Of a stretch of DNA of 64,000 nt, positions 21,602 through 32,660 are shown piece by piece. The position numbers were made by a program, and so were the translations under genes. How positions within the stretch are numbered: position 1 is the stretch's first letter; each line of letters opens with the position of its first letter. The notes below the pieces were generated by a model. That model had not been told where the DNA came from. It saw only the letters and a program-made list of their open reading frames with translations, and did not search any database. Source of the stretch: Lamellibrachia satsuma (Eukaryota; Annelida; Polychaeta; Sabellida; Siboglinidae); contig BSQZ01000018.1 in assembly GCA_033239005.1 (NCBI GenBank), forward strand, positions 7,099,536-7,163,535, in the 5' to 3' direction.

Positions 21602-22834
21602 CTGAAAGGAAATATATACATGGCGTTTGAATGCATTCACATCAACATCAGCTACACCTGCATTCATAAACATGATATGCAATAGTAAATTAGTAATGTC
21701 CGCCTTGGGCGAATATGCAGTTGAAGACAAGATAACAATTGGGCTAGTTTCCTGTAATCCAAACATAAACAAATAGGAGTATGAAAAAGTACAAAATGCT
21801 ATAAAGCAAGTGAGAAAGGGAAATGTTTTATATGGCATATTGTTTTTTTATGCAGATGTCATAACATGCATGGGAACATGCCATGGTATTGCGTTCATGG
21901 AACGACACCAAAAGGGACCATGGGAATGTGTGATCACACTAATGAAAATATATTGTGGCAGGAATTGGGAGATTGGTCTTAAAAACTGGTGGGAGGTTGG
22001 GACTCAAAAATAGATGGGAGGTGATGATGGCCGCCAAAACAGGTGGGTGGTTGAGACCCCTGCCACACCTCCCTCACTACTTACATTTTTGCTTTCGATA
22101 AAGTGTCACATCAAATGTTGCTACTTAAATTAAAAACTAAATTAGAATAAATGTATATTTTAACAATTTGTGCCACATTACCTTTCTAATTCTCCTGCTG
22201 TTGTTTTGTCACTGCTTTGGTCTGTGGCTGTCTCTTGAATCACAGTGCTGTCCGACTACCTGCCCGACTACCTGCCCGACTACCTGCCGTGGCACATGTG
22301 GAGCTCTCTCTCTCTGCGAGTGTCTATCCCATTTTGTCTGAAATAGTATATAGATGTTTAAACATAACAAGTAAAAACTCACCATTTTGTCTAAAATAGT
22401 ATATAGATGTTTAAACTTAATAAGTAAAAACTCATAATTTTTTATATTATCCCTACAACATTCATAGATAAATATGTTCTGAGTGTGCAACACCACATTT
22501 GATAATGTGTGCCCAACAGATATTGAGATTATTATCATGCTTTACGTAAATTACATGGGAAAATCAATATTGTTCACCACAGTGAATCAGGATTACCCGG
22601 TACTAAAACACTGACATACAACATATTCTGGCTATCCACTATTAATTCATGTATTAGTCAGGCATGATGTACAACATCAATGTATGTATTAGTCAGGCAA
22701 GATGTACAACATCAATGTACACAGTTAACATGAACACTAGTGCTATAATACTGCTCTTAAACATAAACTTACTTAATCAATAGGTAGAACAATACAGCCA
22801 TATGCATGTATAAATCTCCCATGACCATCTCTCA
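21602..22834. other. Upstream region of gene 2
   Basis: Contains a likely splice acceptor (TTTCCTTTCAG) right before the HEPN exon. It also has a fragment related to the small element at 18.47 kb, a triplicated CGACTACCTGCC at 22,253-22,288 and a short direct repeat with GTATATAGATGTTTAAAC (22,346 and 22,398). The promoter and first exon are not identified. Confidence 0.45.
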
Positions 22835-23870
22835 GGGGGGTGATTCCATGTGAGATCAATCAATGGTCAAAAAGTTTATTTCTCAGAATTTACTTGAATT
22901 TTAACCAATAACTAAGGGGCTACACTTGAGCACTTTTGCAAAAGACTAAGCATTTACTTACAAATTGTGTCTGTAATGCCCTATGATGTGAACAAGAGGT
23001 CAGCGCTGTTATTTTGACTTGTTTTCAGATGCTTCTACCTTTAGAAGTTTGCTAAATATGTAGATATATTGGGACAGATTGTCTTTGCAAAATTCAAGAA
23101 TTATAGGGAGAATGACAAAGGACACACTGCGTGCACGAAAATGGAAAATCATTTTTAATTTCCAAAAGTTGTTTCTGCAGCCCATATTTCACTATTGTGT
23201 TACAGTAGTGTCAAACTTGCAGTAATCTCTAAGTTTATTAGGTATCTACTTACCATATTTTCAGAATAATTCATCCTTAAACTTTAACTTTTTATATATT
23301 TTACAAGTTTCAGCACCCAAGATGAGAATACGGGACAAATACAGTCCTGTGTTAGGTAAACAACATATTAAAATATCAAGATGGTGTTCTGCCACTTTGG
23401 ATATTTTTGTTGATTTGGGCGTAAATGTCATTAGCAGAACAGTGATTTTTCAACTTCAATATAAACTAAATGAGACAGAACACCATCCTGAAATGTTAAT
23501 ATATTGTTTACATAATATAGTGCAAAAATGGTGGTCATAGGCCTTGTCCCTTTTTGTCATTTTGGGTGCTGAATTTCATAAAATATAAAAAGCATAGTTT
23601 AAGGCTGAATTATTCTTAAACTGCATTAAGCAGATACCTACTGAATTATAGGATTATTGCCAGTATCCCCGACAATAGATGGTAGCAATTTGGACATTGC
23701 ACTGTAACACAACAATAAAATACAGACTGCTGAAATTACTTTACATAAGACGTAAACTTCTCAACTTCTGAAAACATGTGAAAATAACGGGTGTGACTTT
23801 AGGTGCTTACCCCTTGTTCACGTTATATCCAGGGTAAAATGCAAACTATGTTACCTGTCATATTTAGTCA
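22835..23870. mobile_element. Foldback element, copy 2
   Basis: Same inverted organisation and sequence blocks as 5,845-7,213: GGTGATTCCATGTGAGATCA at the left, AAACTAAATGAGACAGAACACC in the centre-right, and mirrored blocks such as CAGAATAATTCA / TGAATTATTCT. More decayed than copy 1. No transposase. Confidence 0.65.
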
Positions 23871-23950
23871 CATGAAGGTGGTTTCTGCTGTCCCTTGATC
23901 AGTAGCGGCGTCCAAATACGTCTTACGGATTTCAGTGTCTATCCCATGTC
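23855..23950 (-). pseudogene. Possible decayed exon of an immune-type P-loop protein
   Basis: Minus strand reads DTEIRKTYLDAATDQGTAET then TFM, a TGA stop, LNMTG and a GTAACA donor. The pattern resembles the short exon that precedes a P-loop in large invertebrate GTPase/NLR families. The stop TGA would be Arg if it were CGA, a CpG-decay change. I cannot find the following P-loop exon. Weak call. Confidence 0.3.
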
Positions 23951-25018
23951 GTCTTCAAAAAGGCAAAGTTCATCAATAGATAATCAGTAGCTCTATATAT
24001 GTTATCTATCTACGCCCGGGAGAACAACTATTAGAAACATGGATTTGTAGTTTGTCCCACTTGCTGTCTTGGTCGGCCCAGATATAGGCAATCAACTTCC
24101 CAGATTCAGACAAATCGTAGCCGATCCAACAATAAAAAAATAAATGTACTTATATAGCGCCAGATCAATCGAGATTGCTCTTAGGTGCTTTACATACATA
24201 GTAATATTTTACAGGCCATAAGTTGCTAAGAGAATAATTATACTAAGAATAATCTACACAAATGCTAAACATAAAAAAGAAATGCTAACAAAATAAAATA
24301 TTCTGTAACACTACTTTAAATATAATTAGTAATACAAGTAAAAGTAAGAAAATTATCATGAAACTACTAACAAAATTAAACACACACATATATACTAATG
24401 TGCGAAAATAAAGATTTTATTTATTATTATTTATTATATATATATACATACTAAAAAATTCAAAAAACTACTTTAAATATATTCATTTATTTTCAGACTA
24501 AGAATATAACCATAAAAACTGTTAATACAATTACATGACAAAAAATGCAATTCTTCAGAACTATACTATACTATTGGGACTAACAACAACACACTAAATA
24601 AAATGCTTTTTCAGTGTGTACACAAAGGTTAATATTGTATGTTAATGAGATGAGTGATCACGTGGCTTTGTGACGTCTATGATGATATGGGTTTACATTG
24701 AGTCAGTGATTTCTATGCAATACTTCAGTATAGGTTTACTCGATGGCGATGTAAAATAAAGTGTATAATGTAACGATTTTGAACTAGCGGCTATCATCTT
24801 CATATTTGGCTTTTTCGGGGCACTTTAGCGACGCCAGTAGCCTGACTTCGAACTTAATTTACTTTGTGACCGAACCATGAAAATGACCACATAGAGCTGT
24901 CAAACTTCTCCTCATATATCTACTATATGCACACATGTGACGTGGTCAAACATTATTCTTACTTCAAAATAAAGATCAAAATAGGCGAAAACTTTTCATC
25001 TCATGTAAAAACATATGA

Positions 25019-25049
<31 letters not shown>

Positions 25050-25970
25050 ACTGGGTGGCACATCAAACCAACTTAATTTGTACCTCTTGCTGCCCGCATA
25101 GTTATTAGATCCATTCTCCCATGTAACTCCGTAAAAACTGTGATTTTCCTGCTGGGTGTTAATTATATATGTCTAATGGCTACACAGTTTAATGTTATTT
25201 CTACTGCTTTTTAAAAAGGTACTACTAGTACACTGTTACTGTTGTAAACTGCTTAATAGTAATACCGATTAACGTGCTAATTCGTTTGGAAAACTTATTT
25301 ATTTTACTAGCGGTTTTTGATCACTCATGGGTACACGTACACTGTGTAATCTGGCTTGTGAAGCCCCCCACTTTGTACTCCTATCATCTCAAACAAACAA
25401 TTAAACAATGGGGCCTTTGACTCCATAGGAGTGTTGGCCAGTATTACTACAATATAAGACAAGACAGGGCAGCTGGCAATGGCAATTCCGGAATTGGATT
25501 TGGCAATGTCAATGCCAATGGCAATGTCACGACAATGTCAATGTAATTGACCCCAGCCATGATAATTAATCTTTTTTATTTATGAGCCAAGTCTGCCGTC
25601 GATCAAGTTATAACATAAGTAATTGCCGACATTGGTGCGCCCAATATGACTGATATAAACCCAAGAACATAAAAACACACCCGCTTCAGCCCAGAATGAA
25701 GGGCTTTTGGTGTACAACGTTTACCCACATAACATGACATAATAGTCATAGCCGTAGGTCGTAACCACACGACCGATATCTTCCAGTTCCACGTAAGCTG
25801 TCATCGTTTAATAATTTGTTCGGGATAAATATTATAATCCTGGCATATGAACAGTTCATATACACTGGCCTTAGGGTCTTAGTACACAGTTAACTGAAAT
25901 TAAATTGTTACTTAGAGGTTAAACCACACAACCTACTTACGTGTTCGCGGTTTCGATATCCTTTGAGCGA
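23951..25970. other. Intergenic, repeats of unknown type
   Basis: 24,140-24,250 (TATATAGCGCCAGATC ... GGTGCTTTACATAC) has the look of a dispersed repeat seen in many invertebrates. An AT microsatellite lies at 25,019-25,040. A CAATGGCAATGTCA-rich patch is at 25,480-25,545. On the minus strand 25,953 carries a strong donor (GTAAGTAGG) which could belong to an untranslated exon of gene 2; that is speculation. Confidence 0.4.
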
Positions 25971-25973
25971 GGC

Positions 25974-26268
25974 TATTCGCAGAGCAGCTACGGCAAAATG
26001 TTTTCTTATTCGCAGAGCTGCTCTGCGAATTACTTTTAAAATGTCTTATTCGCAGAGCCGCTCTACGAATAACGGCTAATTTTATTCTTATTCGCAGAAC
26101 AGCTCTACGAATTACGGCAAAAGTTATTCTTATTCACAGAGCAGCTCTGCGAATTACGACAAAAGTTATTCTGCGAATTATGGGAGGACTGATTACTGAA
26201 AGAGTTATTCTGCTTTGCGAATTATGTTAAAAATGTCTTATTCGCAGAGCCGCTCTGCGAATAACGGC
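25974..26268. repeat. Array of palindromic units (hairpin repeats)
   Basis: At least six copies of the palindrome ATTCGCAGAGCNGCTCTGCG plus AAT, separated by A/T-rich spacers such as TACGGCAAAAGTTATTCT. Each copy can form a stem of about 11 bp. Some copies have point changes (CTCTACG, AGAACAG) and one is partial. An AT and GCGT microsatellite follows to 26,390. Confidence 0.85.
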
Positions 26269-26301
26269 AACATTAATATAAATATATTAATATATATATA
26301 T

Positions 26302-26334
26302 AGTGTGTGTGCGTGCGTGCGTGCGTGCGGGCGG

Positions 26335-26377
<43 letters not shown>

Positions 26378-26390
26378 TGTGTGTGCTATT
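26302..26390. repeat. (GCGT)n microsatellite
   Basis: GT then GCGT repeats with one GCGG GCGG interruption, alternating purine-pyrimidine. Confidence 0.95.
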
Positions 26391-26419
26391 CCTCCTTATT
26401 CCCTGCTGTACAGGGGTGA

Positions 26420-27370
26420 GGGTCAGGTAAAGTATTGTTGAGCCACTCTTTCTGTTCTTTCTTTCCATAGTTTTCGCCGCTCCCTCTCTCCATCTTTTAT
26501 TCTCCCCAAACCTTCTCATGTCCCTCCTCCCGCAGTCCTCCCATCTCAGCTGTGGGCTTCCCCTTTTCCTACGTCCTTGATGTTTTTCACCTCTGCTCTC
26601 TTTGCTATAGTTTGCTTTCATCCATCCTTACCAAGTGGCCTGCTCATCTCATCCTGCTTCTCACAAATCTTCCTGTTAGGCTGCATTGCATCCCATCCCA
26701 TCTTTCCTCAGGTCGTTCACCCTTCTTCGGTCCACCATTTTTGTTCTTGTTATTCGACGAACCCAGTTGTTCTCACAAACTTGCAGCTTCTGTTGTTGTT
26801 GTTCTGTCAATGCCATATGTGTTTCCAAACCATACAGGCATGCTGGTGTAACACACGCTTTCAGGACTTTCCCTTTCTGCCTTTTCGATTTTTTTTTATG
26901 TTAAACTTGACTAGCTCCTCTATCTTTATCCAAGCATTTGCTCCCGCTTGTGTCCGACGTCGCACTTCTGCATCTGAATGCCATATATATAACCATTCCT
27001 CCAAGGTACACAAAGCCATCTATTTGCTTGATCTCCTTACCATCCAACCCGATGTTCAACTTCTCTCTCTGGTATCCAACCCACATCACTTCTGTCTTCT
27101 CCAGGCTCATTCTCAGTCCGTGCTTCTCGAACACCCCTTCCATTCCTCGAACACTTCTTGTAGTTCTGAATTGTTTGCATGCTTTCTGCTATTATGGCTA
27201 GATCGTCTACATACATCATCTTCCTGAGAACATCATTCGTGCTGATCTCCATGCTGATTAATTCCATCACCATGATAAACAGTAAAGGGCTTCCTTGTGT
27301 CAAACCAATGTTAACCTTTACAGACCGGTCGAGCGATATATCGCTCCACTGCATAGGGGTGGTCACATGT
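26420..27370 (-). pseudogene. RTE/Nimb-like LINE relic: C-terminal half of reverse transcriptase
   Basis: Read on the minus strand: VNIGLTQGSPLLFIMVMEL, the catalytic MMYVDDLAIIAES (YVDD in place of YADD), then after a frame change GVFEKHGLRMSLEKTEVMWV and EIKQIDGFVYLGGMV. Near 26,560 comes the terminal RRKRGSPQLRWEDCGRRDMR box found at the end of such LINE proteins. Several frameshifts; non-functional. Right side truncated at about 27,370, just before the MULE relic. Confidence 0.85.
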
Positions 27371-27599
27371 CGTCAGGTGCGGTTTTTCTATTGCTCCGTA
27401 GAGAGGGATACGGGTATTGAGCAATAGAGGAAAAGACTAGGCATTGTCTGTTGTAAATGGCGTCGCGAAATATAGCCTCGGTTATCCAGGCTCCGCGCTG
27501 TGGCGCCACCGTTTATCGCACACATTACAGCCTGGACGCAGAGTGGGGTTCCCATTATGACGGAAATTATGTATGCGCCCAGATTCTGATACGTCCTGG

Positions 27600-27945
27600 A
27601 TGTTAAACGCCAAGACTTGGTACATCGACGCCACGTTACACGTCATGCGGCAGCCGTTCTACCAGTTGTTTACGGTTCACGCTGTTGTTCGGCAGGAAGG
27701 CTGCACGAAACAACTGCCACTGGTAATGTGCATGTCTCGACGTTGAAACACTGACTACATAGCTGTCTTTCGTCAACTGTGTGCCATGCTTCCCCGTCGC
27801 CGGGTCGAGCGCATACTGCTTGATTTTGAAGATGCCACGTGGCGCACAGCACGCGTCGTCTTCCCAGATGTGGAATTGAAGGGCTCTGCCATCCAGTTTA
27901 CACAGGCCATAAGGCGACGTATACAAGAGTGCGGCCTCCAAGCAG
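27600..27945 (+). pseudogene. MULE-type transposase relic
   Basis: A plus-strand frame reads NAKTWYIDATLHVMRQPFYQ, then LFTVHAVVRQEGCTKQLPLV, one in-frame TGA at 27,744, then LPRRRVERILLDFEDATWRT and VVFPDVELKGSAIQFTQAIR. This is the catalytic core of MULE transposases (first Asp in WYIDAT, second Asp in LLDFED). The part with the final Glu is missing because homology ends where the inverted duplication begins (27,946). The TGA replaces what is usually a basic residue (CGA to TGA). Upstream sequence to 27,456 is open but I cannot assign it. Confidence 0.75.
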
Positions 27946-29421
27946 CCTCTCTCAACCTGTTTGAGAACACTTTATATTCGACGATAACACTTTGTGACAG
28001 TCTCCGTTGAATTTATGTCGTCACGTGTCGTTTTTAAAAGAAACTGTCACTTTGTTTATTTACTGTTTGCTTTTATTCCACTGAACACTGTTTTCTAAAA
28101 AAATAAAGGTTCATATTGCGAAATTAAACATGTATGGACATTTTCCGACAGTGTAATGTCACTACATGTATTGTTGTCAGCAGCCGTTTTATTGACGATA
28201 ACTAATTTTTAATAATTTGTCGTAATTATGATTAATAATAATAAATCATTAACTTGTTACAAATTTCACGAATGACTTTCCACAGCAACAGTTTATGACA
28301 GACGAGATCATTATGTGTGGGAGGCTCAGTACACCCCGTGTACTCACCTCCTAGGAGGCTCAGTACACCCCGTGTACTCACCTCCTAGGAGGCTCTGTAC
28401 ACCCCGTGTACTCACCTCCTAGGATGCTCTGTACACCCCGTGTATTCACCTCCTAGGATGCTCTGTACACCCCGCGTACTCACCTCCTAGGATGCTCTGC
28501 ACACCCCGCGTACTCACCTCCTAGGAGGCTCTATACACCCCGTGTACTCACCCCTAGGAGGCTCTGTACACCCCGTGTACTCACCCCTAGGAGGCTCTGT
28601 ACACCCCGTGTACTCACTCCTAGGATGCTCTGTACACCCCGCGTACTCACCTCCTAGGAGGCTCTGTACACCCCGTTTACTCACCCCTAGGAGGCTCTGT
28701 ACACCCCGTGTACTCACCCCTAGGAGGCTCTGTACACCCCGTGTATTCACCTCCTAGGAGCAGGACTAATACTGTTTGTTGTAGAATCGACTAAAATCAC
28801 ATCTCACGGGATGGAGCGAGGCGAATGAGGGAGATTTGTGGGAGGGCGGGACTGAATTTAGTGCGAGTAGATCACTTGTCTCTTAGCATACACGCACTAA
28901 CACACGAACACACATACACACATAAATGCGCACACACTGACACACACATGCACTCATCCACACATAGATGACAGATGGTAACATTTATATGTTATGTCTG
29001 TTGTAGCCGGTACCGCTAGGAGCTGCCATGAGAAGGCTGTGGCAGTCGGTATGATAACAATGACAGTGATGACAGCAACAACCAAGTCGTTTTCAGATGA
29101 GAGCAGTGATAATCACCGAACTTGCGTTATCAGTCAATGTCGCTGCTGGTGACATGTGACTTCTGTCCAGAAATAATTCAATATTTCAGTGTCAACCAGT
29201 GCAGGAAGAAGTCTGCTTTGCCATTGTGAACACACTTGTAAAGAAACTCTCCTCACTACTTGTGGGCCTTTCAGGCCACTTAATGTTCCTACACTTTCCA
29301 CTGATGTCATTCTCTAAAGGTGGCAGGAACACTTCTGTAATCTTTAAAATGTGACTAAAACCACCAAGGCTGGTATAGTCTCCCAGCTGAAATTGTTCAG
29401 CATGGTGGTACTTCCTTGAAA
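27946..29421. repeat. Left arm of a large inverted duplication
   Basis: Matches the reverse complement of 34,863-36,068 almost throughout (shared runs: AATTAAACATGTATGGACAT, GTGTGGGAGGCT, GTGCGAGTAGATCACTTGTC, CACTTGTAAAGAAACTCTCC). The left arm holds about 13 copies of a 34-nt unit where the right arm holds three. It lacks about 110 bp present in the right arm near 34,950. Arms differ at many positions, so the duplication is not recent. Confidence 0.85.
28318..28760. repeat. 34-nt minisatellite within the left arm
   Basis: About 13 units containing CTGTACACCCCGTGTACTCA and CCTCCTAGGA. Both parts are near-palindromic (GTACACCCCGTGTAC and CCTAGG), so each unit can form small hairpins. Confidence 0.95.
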
Positions 29422-29422
29422 T

Positions 29423-29908
29423 GGGTGTCGGATGTTTCGGCCCATAACGGGTTCGGCCCATGGGCCGAGCCATCCAACGGCGCGACCGGTGAACCGTGAA
29501 GTGTTTTCGCTGGCATGGGCCGAACCATCCGTGTATGCAACCGGTGCCAGCGGGCTCCGTGGACCGAAACGACTAACGAATTCTTCGCTATTTTCAACTG
29601 TTTCAGTGTTTTAACGAAACGCCATGCGCTACATTATTATTGTTTTAGAACCAATATTACTTATTTATTACGTTCCCTAGTTTCAACTGTTTGCGTGTTT
29701 TAGCGAAATATTGTACGCTACAGTAATATTATTGTTTTCGAACCAAGTGTTTATTACGTTCGCTATTTTTGTCAGTCGGCTCAAGGAACGCAGCGTTTCC
29801 CTTTCGTTACGTTCAGCCTTGACGAGACGCTCCCAGATTGTAAATAACGCGTTCGTCCTGTCGTGGCTTCTCCGCATTGTGGCATGTATGCATGTATGTA
29901 TATATATG

Positions 29909-29948
<40 letters not shown>

Positions 29949-29988
29949 TACACATATATATACACACACATATATATATATATTTATG

Positions 29989-30019
<31 letters not shown>

Positions 30020-31060
30020 GTATATATATATATATGTATATATATGTATATATATATATGTATATATATTATATATATATATATGTCGTGTTGTAATAGT
30101 TTTGGAAAATTATGTTTTGGTAGTTGTTAATAAAGACAGAAATTCCATCCGTTGTCAATATTTCTGGCTTTGTGTTGCTGGACTGCATTCTGTTATTTTA
30201 TGAGATAATTGTTATATTAGCGTGTGAATAAGTTTCTGTGCGTAATCATATTAAGTATTTTTTTCCCGAATCACGCCGTGGGCCGAAACTACTATTCTTA
30301 TAAATCAGCTACTGACGTGGGACAATAGAGCCGAAAACTTTAATGACACCTCTTTGCAACTTGTGATATGCTCAATTAACTTAAGACGATTAATTGAATA
30401 AAGGGCTTGGTCAAATATAACGTGCTCACACAAACAATGAAGTGATGCTATCAAACATTTACGTTAGCATGTTTTGCTGATGAAACACCAGATATATTAA
30501 AAGCATAACATGTGCTCACACAAACTATGAAATCACGCTTTCAAACATTTCAGTTAACAAGTGTTGATGATGAAACATCAGACAGATTAAACACATAAAG
30601 GGCTTGATCACATACAATGTGCTCACACTAACAATGAAGTCAATACATTATATATTACAATACAAACTCAATTAGTTATTACGTTTAGTCGTGGACGTTT
30701 CCATTAAATATTAATTACTTGAATTTAGTTCATTTCTTTATTATGTCAACCACTTTCTTTAAATTTATTTATATTACTATATTTTTATAAATAGTTCCAG
30801 ATCATTATTATTATATTAGCGTGTACGTATGTTTCTGTGCACAATCATAATTTCCGCCTTTCTGACAAGTTCAGGCCGTGGGCCGAAACGACTATTCTTA
30901 GATTTCCGCCGCTTAGCTAGAGTGGGCCGAATCGACCGTCGCTGATTTCAATAGCGACAGTGAAATGGGCCGAACCATCCGTCTGCGTGGGCCGAATCGA
31001 CTAGGCCGAACCATCCGCCGGCGTGGGCCGAACCCGTCATGGGCCGAACCATCCGGGACC
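29423..31060. mobile_element. Non-autonomous TIR element with GGGCCGAACCATCC motifs
   Basis: Left end CGGATGTTTCGGCCCATAAC (29,429) and right end, inverted, CGGATGGTTCGGCCCATGAC (31,055) match over about 33 bp. Copies of GGGCCGAACCATCC / GGGCCGAATCGAC recur just inside both ends. The interior is AT-rich with a TA/TATG microsatellite at 29,885-30,090 and a repeated CTCACACAAACAATGAA block (30,420-30,640). No transposase. It abuts the inner end of the left arm exactly. Confidence 0.7.
29885..30092. repeat. TA / TATG microsatellite
   Basis: About 200 bp of TA with interspersed TG and CA steps. Apparent Tyr/Ile-rich open frames here are not genes. Confidence 0.97.
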
Positions 31061-32660
31061 CCTCTAGTGTACTACAGTGACATTCTGAACCACTGTTATT
31101 TCACACTATGTATCTACGCCCGCACGCACGCACGCACGCACGAACAACAGAAACTCAAGTTTATGTTTAAACAAAGCACATGTTATTACATTGGACACAT
31201 CAGCAAGATACACATGAAATATCCAAGACAGCAAGTTTTGAACAGCGTGTTTACATGGCAATATATCTGCCCAGTATTCTTTTCTGAATATTTTAAAGAA
31301 TAATCGTCTTTTACATAACTCTCAAATGTTTTTTATATGCAAAGTAACTCAGTTGTACTAACTTTCCCTCACGTTCATCAGACGGCTACCATTAAATAGG
31401 CTGTCTTGTCGACCTGTAAAAAAATGAGGCCTCATAACTTTATTGCATGTCCTAATATATATTTTAAATATCATTAGATACGTATCAAATACTGGTGCCT
31501 GGTCAGTTGACACATGTCCTAATATGTAACTCTCGTGTGATATGTTAATTAATTTTCAACATGTAATATCTAAAATCATTGCCCCTACTTTCCTTTACAT
31601 CACGGATAATTCAGTTGCTCCATCTAACGTCAAACACAAACATAACTGAGTCGCTTGGACCATACTGGGCCCTGCGCGCTGTTTTTGTGTGCGACACATA
31701 TTGAATGTTATGCAAGATGTGTTGCACTTGGTCCGCACAATATCGAACTTGTTTCGTCAACCAACTTTTCGTCACACTAATTGTGACAAAAAAGGCACCG
31801 TGTTTTAAAATCATTTACAAAGCCATAAAGAACGCTGCCGATTAAATGATAAGCCTACATACATCAATAAAAATTACATAATCAATTGGTGTGACTATAA
31901 GTTGAAATCTGATGTCCAGTCCTGTAATGTCTGGCACAAACACAAGACTTCATAAGTCACCAGAAATAATCATATAATTATGCTGTAACATACATACTAT
32001 ACACGTGATAATAATGTGTAATCTCTGCAAACGTATTCATATTAATTCAAGTTGTTAACATTACGCCATTTAAATTATACACAATTCTAATTATAATAAA
32101 CTATTATTATTCAACATCTAAAATCTTTGTCCCTACTTTCTTGTCCGTTACGTCACATTCAGTTGCTCCATCTAACGTCAAACACAAACATAACTGAGTC
32201 ATTTGGACCATACGCTGTTTTTGTGCGCCATATATTGCATGTTATGCAATACGCGTTGCACTTGCTCTGCACAATATCGAATTTGTTTCGTCAACCAACA
32301 AAAGCGTATGTACCGGTTTATACTGTCTTCTACGTATGTACCGGTACTTACCGTCTTCTACGAACGCTACATATTAGGCACAGAAATGATATGTTGATAA
32401 ATATCTCTTCTTGTAGCATAATTCAAAGGTAAAAGCTGCCACTTCAACAAGGCATTAACACGTGACTGCAAATTGTGACAAGTTGAAATCTGATGTCCAG
32501 TCCTGTAATGTCTGGCACAAACACAAGATTTCATAAGCCACCAGAAATAATCATATATGCTGTAACATACATACTATACACGTGATAATAGTGCATAATG
32601 TGTGCAAACGTATTCACATTACTTTCAATTGTTAAACATTACGCCATTGATATTATGTAG
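31060..32660. repeat. Tandem duplication of about 570 bp
   Basis: 31,565-32,050 and 32,105-32,645 carry the same sequence in the same order (CAGTTGCTCCATCTAACGTC, TTTGTTTCGTCAACCAAC, TGTCCAGTCCTGTAATGTCT). The start of a third unit appears after the LINE, at 34,355-34,410 (TATTATTCAACATCTAA). No coding sequence. 31,120-31,145 is a short CGCA repeat. Confidence 0.8.

Noticed and set aside
24140..24250. tRNA-derived SINE
   Set aside because: No A-box/B-box pair or cloverleaf that I can support; left as an unidentified dispersed repeat.
29683..30130. Tyr/Ile-rich reading frames
   Set aside because: Translation of a TA/TATG microsatellite.
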